A stretch of 64,000 bases of DNA, taken from positions 62,001 to 126,000 of the forward strand of contig JAJVIK010000010.1 in NCBI GenBank assembly GCA_022072055.1. The letters run 5' to 3'. Of the stretch, positions 22,345 through 29,096 are shown piece after piece (positions within the stretch are counted from its first letter, which is position 1; each line of letters begins with the position of its first letter). This stretch comes from a bacterium (lineage in GTDB: Bacteria > Hinthialibacterota > Hinthialibacteria > OLB16). The position numbers were made by a program, and so were the translations under genes. Under the pieces are notes generated by a model. It did no database searches and was not told the DNA's origin. It worked only from the letters and a program-made list of their open reading frames with translations.

Positions 22345-23142
22345 TTATCCCCTCACCTCGGTTGGGAACGGCTGCATCTCCGGGAGGCGGATGCGCTTCC
22401 CATGCACCATCAGGCCCGGCCTGCCGATACTCTGACCGGCGACTTGGATGTTCTCCGGGTCACGGTACCCGACCCGCACCAGGCGGCGGATCTTCTCGGT
22501 TCGATTCACATAGCTCCCATGCACCGTGAAAATGTTGAAGCACACCACATCCCCACGCTGGGCCGGAACAGGAACCGTGTCCTCTAGGCTGTACCGGTCC
22601 GTCGGCAAGTGTGGGGTGCAGGGTCCATCGGGAGTCATCGTGATGTGCGGCAGATAGCCCGCCTTGTGCGAGCCCGCGAGAAAGCGAATCTCACCGTTCT
22701 CGTGGCAGGTGTCATCCAGGTGCACCAGCACATCCACATAACGGCCGTCCGTGTGCTCATAGAAGGCGTTGTCCTGGTGCATCGGGAAGGGGTGCCCGGT
22801 CTCCGGCGGCTTGGCGTGGAGGGTCGAATGGTGGAGCTCCACGTTGGGACCAAGCAGGTCCGCCATCGCCTCGCTGAGCCTCGCGTGAGTCACCGCGCGC
22901 AGCCACGCCTCGGAGTAGAAATACAGATCGTGGATCGAAACCAGCTGGGACTTCCGTTCGGTCTCCTCATCCATGAGGACTCGTCGCCACGGACCGGTCC
23001 AACCCATGTGACGCTCCGCCCAGTTCCGGATGATGAACTCCAGGTCCTCCTCCATCCGGTCCATCTCCTCGCTGGAGAACACCTGGGGTATGCGGAGGTA
23101 ACCCTGGTCGTGGTAGAACTCAATTTGCTCCCGGCTCAGCAT
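22345..23142 (-). CDS. phytanoyl-CoA dioxygenase (PhyH)-family oxygenase
   Basis: A 265-residue Fe(II)/2-oxoglutarate oxygenase. The iron triad is visible: H122 and D124 in MHQDNAF, and H208 in FTVHGSYVN; the C-terminal Arg for 2-oxoglutarate lies in RRLVRVGYRDP. LVHLDDTCHENGEIRFLAGSH is a typical strand pair. PhyH relatives of this group hydroxylate many small molecules, not only phytanoyl-CoA. It has no signal peptide. It sits between the GH43-like gene and the Gfo/Idh/MocA gene, so a role in processing a released sugar or osmolyte is plausible. Confidence 0.9.
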   Translation of the reverse strand: MLSREQIEFYHDQGYLRIPQVFSSEEMDRMEEDLEFIIRNWAERHMGWTGPWRRVLMDEETERKSQLVSIHDLYFYSEAWLRAVTHARLSEAMADLLGPNVELHHSTLHAKPPETGHPFPMHQDNAFYEHTDGRYVDVLVHLDDTCHENGEIRFLAGSHKAGYLPHITMTPDGPCTPHLPTDRYSLEDTVPVPAQRGDVVCFNIFTVHGSYVNRTEKIRRLVRVGYRDPENIQVAGQSIGRPGLMVHGKRIRLPEMQPFPTEVRG

Positions 23143-23230
23143 GGACTAAGAAAGCTCCTTCCTTTTTCATGGACGGGATGCCCCGCGCGGTCATTCCGGA
23201 CTCCAGCTTGAGGGCAATCCTCAAACCCTG

Positions 23231-24181
23231 TCAAGGTTCAAGGGGCGCCCTTTCCAGCGCCTCCACCACCCCTCGGTCCACCCCGATCACCGTGCCGTGG
23301 CGAAAGTCCTTCGGGAATTTCATCTTGTCCGAGACATCCTCCCAGGCTTTGAGGTCCCTCGATTTCACCGCGCCGTAGAACTGGGGGTCGGCATAGTGAT
23401 CAAAGTACACAAACCACTCCTCTCCGATCCGGATGGCGGAGGGTCCCTCCACCCAATCCCGTGTGAACGGCTCCGTGCAAGGCCCGTACGGACCCTCTAC
23501 CTGGGCGGAGGTTGCGAGGCGTAGACGCTTCTGACCGAGACGTTCGTCCTTGAACAGGAAGCGGTAGAGGTTGTGGTGGCGAAACAGGACGCCATCGATG
23601 GTGTTGAACCCGGGATCGTGAAAGACCCTCGGCGGCGAAAAGTCCTTGAAATCGACCGTGGTGGTGAAATACGCCCGGTGATTCAGGCCGCCATCGTCCA
23701 GGGGTTGGTCGGGAAACAACCCCTCGACCGTGGTGGAGAAAAGGATATACCACTTAGCGGAAGCGTCGTCGAAATAGAGTTCCGGCGCCCAGGTGTTCTT
23801 CGCGCCCTTGACCTCGCGATTGATCGGGACATAGCGCTGCTCGCTCCACGAAAGGAGGTCCGCCGAGGAGGCGTATCCGAAACCGTCATCCATCCACCCC
23901 GTGGTCCAGACCATGTGGAACCTTCCGTCCGGACCAAGGCGCAAGCTGGGATCGCGCATCAGCTTGGAGCCGACTTGTGGGGCAAGGAAGGAGCGATCGT
24001 CGCGAAGCGGCCTCCACGCGTAACCATCGTCGCTCGCGGCGAGGTGAAGCCCATCCTCGCCATTGCCACGAAAGGAGGTGAACAGGAGCACTGGCGCTTC
24101 CGATGGTTCCCCCGACACCGCTGCTGGAAAAAGGCTCATCAGAGTTGTTGAGGCGATCATGGCCGCCAAGAATAATCGCAT
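23231..24181 (-). CDS. secreted GH43-like five-bladed propeller glycosidase
   Basis: A 316-residue secreted protein with a Sec signal (RLFLAAMIASTTLMSLFPAAVSGE). The rest shows propeller blades typical of GH43/GH117-like enzymes: DGLHLAASDDGYAWRPL, SKLMRDPSLRLGPDGRFHMVW, TWAPELYFD, and VEGPSAIRIGEEWFVYFD. The Asp of RDPS, the Glu of WAPE and the Glu of EGPS fall where the catalytic and supporting acids of GH43 lie. It starts six bases after the sulfatase stop. Expected role: removing arabinose-, xylose- or anhydrogalactose-type residues. Substrate not determined. Confidence 0.75.
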   Translation of the reverse strand: MRLFLAAMIASTTLMSLFPAAVSGEPSEAPVLLFTSFRGNGEDGLHLAASDDGYAWRPLRDDRSFLAPQVGSKLMRDPSLRLGPDGRFHMVWTTGWMDDGFGYASSADLLSWSEQRYVPINREVKGAKNTWAPELYFDDASAKWYILFSTTVEGLFPDQPLDDGGLNHRAYFTTTVDFKDFSPPRVFHDPGFNTIDGVLFRHHNLYRFLFKDERLGQKRLRLATSAQVEGPYGPCTEPFTRDWVEGPSAIRIGEEWFVYFDHYADPQFYGAVKSRDLKAWEDVSDKMKFPKDFRHGTVIGVDRGVVEALERAPLEP

Positions 24182-24187
24182 CGACGC

Positions 24188-25711
24188 TCACACCTCCAGC
24201 GTGTCGTTGACCTTGGCTTGCCAAGCGCGAATCCTCGCGGTCAAGCGCGAAATGACCTCCGCGTGTTTCCTCGAGTCGAAGAGGTTGGTTGTCTCACCCG
24301 GATCCTCCGTCAGATTAAACAACTGACTCTTGTCGCCCCTGGATAACACCAACTTCCAGCCATCCGGAGAAATGACCGTGCGGGACTGAGACTCCATCGC
24401 CGCCTTGAGATCGCCGGCGGCGTCCGCTCCGACATGAAAATCGGCGGTGTTTCGCGGGCGATTCCACTCGATGAAAACATGGTCTTCTTGCGCCGGGTTG
24501 CCCTTCATCAGTGAAACCAGGCTCTGTCCGGGAAGGCTCTCTTCCCGCGGATACCCCATCAACTCCAGGAGTGTCGGGACCAGGTCGATCTGACTGACCG
24601 GTTGCTCCACGACCTGCTGGGTTCGACCTCGAGCAGGGATGCGCAGGAGGAGGGGGATTCCGACCGATTCCTCGTAGCTCACGGTCTTGGTGAGGAGGCG
24701 ATGCGACCCCATCATGTCGCCATGGTCGCTGGTGTAGACCACGATGGTGTTGTCGGAGAGGCCAAGTTCCTCCAATGTGGACAGGATCCCTCCCACGCTG
24801 CGGTCCACCTGGCTGACCAGCCCCCAATAATTGGCGATCAATCTTCGCCAGTCGGCTTCGGTCTTGAGCGGCAGTTTGCCGAACCCGTTGGCAAGAAAGG
24901 CATCCCGCATGGCGCGGAACCGCAGTGGCTCGTTGTCCTCCAGGAGGTCCTCGAAGTTACCCGGAACGGTCACCTCGGAGAGCGGGTGCAGGTCATCCAG
25001 CGGGCCATGGAAGGGCATGTGGGGTTCGAGGTAATTCACGTGAAGGATGAACGGTTCGGTCTTGTGGCGGCGCAAGAAGTCGCGCGCCTTGAGTTCAAGG
25101 AAACTGGGCTTGCAGTGTTCGATCTTGAGATTTGAGGCGAACCCCCGGCTGTAATTCCCGTTCTCGGTGTCCGGTTTGTACCCCAATTCGTTCAGGAACG
25201 CCCAGTACGCGCTCTTCGCGTTGGGGTCGCGGTCGGAACGGTAGTACTTGGAGTAGCCATCCTCGATGGCCGCCCATTCCTCAAATCCATGTTGGGCGAA
25301 GACCTCATCCCCCAGGTGCCACTTGCCGAAATACCCCGTTCGATAGTCGGGATCATTCATTATTTCGGGGAAGCAACGGGCGTCGTCGGGCAGAGGGATG
25401 TTGTTGGATACACACCCCGTTGCGTGGGGCCAGCGCCCGGTCATGATGCTGGAGCGCGCGGGGGTGCAGACCGGCTGAGTGTCATAGGCGCGTCGGAACA
25501 CGACCGACTCGGAGGCCAGCTTGTTGAGATTGGGGGTCTTGATGCGAGGGTTCCCATACGCCGCCATCGTGTCGGGGCGTTGTTCATCGGTCCAGAGAAA
25601 GAGCAGGTTGGGCTTTCTCGCCGGCGCGGAGCGCGCGCCTCCCGAAAAACCCGCGGCGAACACGGAGGCCGCCTTGAGGAAGCTCCTTCGGGACACAGAC
25701 TGGCGTCTCAT
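24188..25711 (-). CDS. Tat-exported sulfatase
   Basis: A type I sulfatase that removes sulfate esters after its active-site Cys is converted to formylglycine. The 507-residue protein begins with a twin-arginine signal (SVSRRSFLKA) and shows NLLFLWTDEQRPD with the first metal Asp, then VCTPARSSIMTGRWP with the modified residue C82 in the CxPxR motif. VVYTSDHGDMMGSHRLLTK carries the other metal ligands. The modifying enzyme is not in the window. It lies 74 bases after the Asp-rich secreted protein gene and six bases before the GH43-like gene, implying a sulfated polysaccharide substrate. Confidence 0.94.
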   Translation of the reverse strand: MRRQSVSRRSFLKAASVFAAGFSGGARSAPARKPNLLFLWTDEQRPDTMAAYGNPRIKTPNLNKLASESVVFRRAYDTQPVCTPARSSIMTGRWPHATGCVSNNIPLPDDARCFPEIMNDPDYRTGYFGKWHLGDEVFAQHGFEEWAAIEDGYSKYYRSDRDPNAKSAYWAFLNELGYKPDTENGNYSRGFASNLKIEHCKPSFLELKARDFLRRHKTEPFILHVNYLEPHMPFHGPLDDLHPLSEVTVPGNFEDLLEDNEPLRFRAMRDAFLANGFGKLPLKTEADWRRLIANYWGLVSQVDRSVGGILSTLEELGLSDNTIVVYTSDHGDMMGSHRLLTKTVSYEESVGIPLLLRIPARGRTQQVVEQPVSQIDLVPTLLELMGYPREESLPGQSLVSLMKGNPAQEDHVFIEWNRPRNTADFHVGADAAGDLKAAMESQSRTVISPDGWKLVLSRGDKSQLFNLTEDPGETTNLFDSRKHAEVISRLTARIRAWQAKVNDTLEV

Positions 25712-25785
25712 GAATCACCTCCTACGATCACCGGGAGAGGAGTGCAACTCCTCTCCGAGCGATACCGGATTGGGCCGAATACCCG

Positions 25786-27579
25786 CTACTTCAGCAAGTC
25801 CAAGCAGGTTTGATAGTCGCCCCTTGAATAGGCGCTGTCCAGAAGGGAAAGAGCGGATGCCATCTCCCAGGCCTCGGTGGATTCGGTTCGGATTTCCATC
25901 TTGGACCGCGGATCGACCGGGGGGAGCGCATCGAGGCGCGCCTTGACATCGGTTTGCACCTTGTCCCGATAAGCGCGAAAGAGTCGCTCACGGATCAAGT
26001 CAAGCAGATAGCGCTTTTCGTCCGGGCTGATTCGGTCGGAGATCGCCTCTCGAATTCGCCGAACGGTGGGGTCATCCGGAAGCGGATGGAGCTGCTCCAG
26101 TCGAGCGATCAGCGCCTCATTCAGACGGATTGCCTCAGGCAGGACCTCCTCGGTGAAGAAGGCGCGGAGTCGCTTCTTGTCCAGCGCGAGATCATGGTTC
26201 CCGATCACCGGGACCACCGCGACACGGTAAGGCGTTGAGGATTCCTGAAAGTAATACTCCCAGCGGTCGAAGTAGCCGTTTTCGTCCGTGTCGAACAGGC
26301 GGATTTCGCCCATGGGTTCGGTGTTTCCGATATGGCCCACCTGTTGCCACCCCTCGCGCGCGCCCTTGAGGTGGATGCGACGGTCCACTGGGCTGAAATA
26401 CAACTCCCGCTTCCTCGAAGGGTTGGGATCGTACTCACGGCGCACATTCCAATCCTGGATCGGTCCGCCGGTGTTGTGCATGACCCGCCGGCTCCAAGTC
26501 CAGAAAACCCCTTCCCAGCGACGGTCAGACTCCGGCCAAGTCGGGTCGCCGATCTTCATGCCCGCATCCTCGAACTCCCGCCAGGTGAAGCCGGTGGCCT
26601 TGGCGGAGTACTTCTCGCAGATTCCTCGGACCGCCTTGTGGGGAGCGCAAATCGTGGTCTTGGGGCTTCGACGAAGCGGCTGGAAATGCTTCATGCCGGT
26701 GAACGAGTAAGGGGTCCCACCGACCAGGTTGAAACCCATTTCGTAGTGGAGCGGCCTCTCCTTGGAGGAGAGGCCATCGATGTCGAAGCTGTAGCGGATG
26801 TTGACCACTCCAGGGTTGCGCAGTGACGGGTAGAAAGGTCCCTGGTAGCGGTCCTGGCTGTTGGCGTAGTCGGGGTCGCTCTGCTCGGAGAAATCAAGCG
26901 GGGCGGCGCTGAAGCGCGCCACCACTTCGGACTCCCCATCCCCATCCGTGTCAAAGAACGCGAAGGGGCACTCGGAGATCGGCAACCACTCCTCGCGCTC
27001 CGGATCGTAGCGGTTCATGTAGATCATGTTGTCGCCGTACGGGTCGCTCGCGAAGAAATCGCCGGTGTATTCATAATCGCGCAGATCCCACATCGCGCTG
27101 TCGTCATCCAAGTCGATCCCCATCCAGGACCGTCGGAGCTCGCCCTCCACAAAATAGCGAATGTCCATCTCATCGGGATCGTTGTCCCCATCCGAATCGA
27201 TAGTGTCCACCATGCGGTCCACCGTGCCGTCGGCGTCATAATCGACCACATAGCAGTCGCTATCGGCATCCCCCTCGGTCCCAGTCAAGTCGCCGTCATC
27301 ATCCAGAACCCACACGAGCATGACCTTGTTTGAGTCGCGCTTGCGGACCTCCTTGCGGAGGAGCATCTTCCCTTCTCCTCCGGCTTCCTTGGCATACGCG
27401 GACTGGAGGACCAGATGCTCCCCGGGCGAAAGATTGCTTGCCTCGGGCCACCACGGTTTGTCCGAAAGGGAAAGCTTTCCGCCTGGGCTCATTCGGGTTT
27501 CGGTTTCCCACCAGGGGTCCTCGGCGAAGGCCGCCGCCGAGAGGATTAGCCCAAGCAGGAAAATGGCAAGACGTGTCAT
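25786..27579 (-). CDS. secreted Asp-rich calcium-binding-like protein, short paralogue
   Basis: A 597-residue protein of no family I recognise. It has a Sec signal (RLAIFLLGLILSAAAFAED). Residues 100-150 carry EF-hand/thrombospondin-3-like loops (LDDDGDLTGTEGDADSD, DYDADGTVD, DSDGDNDPDEM), with further loops FFDTDGDGESE near 215 and FDTDENGYFDRWEYYF near 435. The C-terminal third is helical and charged. Segment by segment it aligns with the first 620 residues of the 868-residue protein at 29097-31703, but it lacks that protein's final domain. Its start overlaps the stop of the amidohydrolase-like gene by four bases. Likely periplasmic or surface-bound, possibly binding a polymer with calcium; function unknown. 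Confidence 0.8.
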   Translation of the reverse strand: MTRLAIFLLGLILSAAAFAEDPWWETETRMSPGGKLSLSDKPWWPEASNLSPGEHLVLQSAYAKEAGGEGKMLLRKEVRKRDSNKVMLVWVLDDDGDLTGTEGDADSDCYVVDYDADGTVDRMVDTIDSDGDNDPDEMDIRYFVEGELRRSWMGIDLDDDSAMWDLRDYEYTGDFFASDPYGDNMIYMNRYDPEREEWLPISECPFAFFDTDGDGESEVVARFSAAPLDFSEQSDPDYANSQDRYQGPFYPSLRNPGVVNIRYSFDIDGLSSKERPLHYEMGFNLVGGTPYSFTGMKHFQPLRRSPKTTICAPHKAVRGICEKYSAKATGFTWREFEDAGMKIGDPTWPESDRRWEGVFWTWSRRVMHNTGGPIQDWNVRREYDPNPSRKRELYFSPVDRRIHLKGAREGWQQVGHIGNTEPMGEIRLFDTDENGYFDRWEYYFQESSTPYRVAVVPVIGNHDLALDKKRLRAFFTEEVLPEAIRLNEALIARLEQLHPLPDDPTVRRIREAISDRISPDEKRYLLDLIRERLFRAYRDKVQTDVKARLDALPPVDPRSKMEIRTESTEAWEMASALSLLDSAYSRGDYQTCLDLLK

Positions 27580-28349
27580 TTCGGAATCCCTTCCTGACCG
27601 GCGAAATCAAAAATCTCCCCCGCGTTCCTCCACAGAATGCGCTCCTTTTGCTCCTCCGGAATCTCCGCGGTTCGGACCTTGAGTGGGCCGACGGCGGGAA
27701 TCTGAAGCGGATTGCAGCTCCCGTGGAGCAGGCGATGCGCCCCGATCTCCTCGGAGACCTTGCGAATCTCCTCGAAGGCCATCATCGCGGAGGTTTCGAC
27801 CAGGGTGTTGGGGCGCCTTCTCAAGACATCCGACGCGGATTGGAGCTCGAACAGATAATTGATGGACCCGAGGATGAAGGTTGCGTTGGGGTGCTTTTCG
27901 GCGAGGGCGCCGATCTTGGCAACCGGGAAGGTTGGAAACCGCCAGCTCATCACCAGGCGGTGGGGAATCAGAACGGGAACACGATGCTCCCCGCACCAGT
28001 TCAACAGTTCCTCGATAAAGGGCTCCTCCAGCGGATCGTAGGAGTGGTTGAGCGGGAACAGTTTGACCATGCGCGCGGGGCAGGCGGAAAGCTCCTCGGC
28101 GTATCGGTCTCTTCCACTCGCGTATGGGGAGTAGGTGAGCGCGGGGAGCAATCGGTCCGCGTGCCGTTCGACCGCCGCGAGGGTCTCGGCATTCCCCTCG
28201 GCGGGATCCATGAAGACCCCCCGGAGCGAGCAGACAAACGCCTTGTCGATCCCGCAACGGTCCATGTTGCGGAGGACCGAGCCAACATCGGTTCCCTCCA
28301 TCGCCCAGTAGGGCCAGGTTCCGAAATACGAGTTGATGTCAACGATCAC
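27576..28349 (-). CDS. amidohydrolase_2-like TIM-barrel protein lacking the usual metal ligands
   Basis: A 257-residue amidohydrolase-fold protein. It begins MIVDINSYFG, where catalytic relatives have a DCHVHIG-type HxH motif, and reads LLHGSCNP where they have GSD. The barrel pattern otherwise is intact (VPVLIPHRLV, TFILGSINYLF, ERILWRNAGEIFDF). So the first two His ligands and the late Asp are both replaced, and it is probably inactive or works by another route. It starts one base after the stop of its catalytic-looking neighbour (28351-29091) and overlaps the next gene by four bases, so the two amidohydrolases are made together and could form a mixed complex. Confidence 0.82.
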   Translation of the reverse strand: MIVDINSYFGTWPYWAMEGTDVGSVLRNMDRCGIDKAFVCSLRGVFMDPAEGNAETLAAVERHADRLLPALTYSPYASGRDRYAEELSACPARMVKLFPLNHSYDPLEEPFIEELLNWCGEHRVPVLIPHRLVMSWRFPTFPVAKIGALAEKHPNATFILGSINYLFELQSASDVLRRRPNTLVETSAMMAFEEIRKVSEEIGAHRLLHGSCNPLQIPAVGPLKVRTAEIPEEQKERILWRNAGEIFDFAGQEGIPK

Positions 28350-28350
28350 T

Positions 28351-29091
28351 TCAGCCTCGCATCCCGAGCAGCCGCTCGATGTTTCCGTGAAGGATCAGGT
28401 CCTTCTCCCGATCAGTCAAATTCGATTCGGTGATCTTGGCCACCGCGAGGATGGGATCGAGCAGCGGCATGTCCGAGCCGTACAGCACGCGCTCCGCCCC
28501 GACCTCGCGGACCGCGAATTCGACCATCCCGTTGTCGAAGGTGGAGCTGGTCGTGTCGAGATAGATGTTGGGATGGGCCTTGGCGGCGGCCACCGCCCGA
28601 TGCCAGTCGCCTTGAGCCTGCGGGCAACATCCCATATGAGCGTTGAAGATCACCAGGTCCGGGACTTGGCGGCAGAGGGAAAGGCACTCTTCACCGGTGG
28701 AATGCGCCAGAACCGGAACGCGCAGCTCCGCGGCCTTCGCGAGGAGCGGGAGCATGAAGGGGTCGTCGATGACCTGGAGCGGCGGGACCGAATAGATCTT
28801 GAGTCCCCGGAAGCCATGGTCGTTCACATACCGCTCCAAATCCTCCGCCACCCAGTCGCCGTGACGGCCCGTGCAGACCGTGTAATAAGGGATGAAACGG
28901 TCCAGGTGGGCCGAGACTTCTCTCCGAATCCACTCGTTTCCCGCCTTGATGTCATAGACCAGGGCGGAGAAATCGGTGACCATCATGCGGTCAATGCCCG
29001 CGCGGTCCGCCGCGCGCAGCAGCAGGGCGGCATCCGCCTCGACATGGTAGTACGCGGCCTTGCCGATATGGACATGGCAGTCCACGATCAC
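28351..29091 (-). CDS. metal-dependent amidohydrolase (amidohydrolase_2 family)
   Basis: A 246-residue TIM-barrel hydrolase. The GTG at 29091 is chosen because GAGG lies eight bases before it and the product then begins MIVDCHVHIG; a GTG at 29100 and a longer open frame to 29310 are less likely. HxH is at residues 6 and 8, then VPVLAHSTGEE, LVIFNAHMGCC, and RVLYGSDMPLLDP with the catalytic Asp, ending HGNIERLLGM. Relatives include decarboxylases and lactonases (ACMSD- and PDC hydrolase-like). It follows the 868-residue secreted protein gene by only five bases. Cytoplasmic (no signal). Confidence 0.87.
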   Translation of the reverse strand: MIVDCHVHIGKAAYYHVEADAALLLRAADRAGIDRMMVTDFSALVYDIKAGNEWIRREVSAHLDRFIPYYTVCTGRHGDWVAEDLERYVNDHGFRGLKIYSVPPLQVIDDPFMLPLLAKAAELRVPVLAHSTGEECLSLCRQVPDLVIFNAHMGCCPQAQGDWHRAVAAAKAHPNIYLDTTSSTFDNGMVEFAVREVGAERVLYGSDMPLLDPILAVAKITESNLTDREKDLILHGNIERLLGMRG

Positions 29092-29096
29092 ACTGT

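Noticed and set aside
27576-27579. Possible frameshift between the amidohydrolase-like gene and the 597-residue gene
   Set aside because: Each product has its own sensible start and end; the four-base overlap is a normal ATGA-type coupling.
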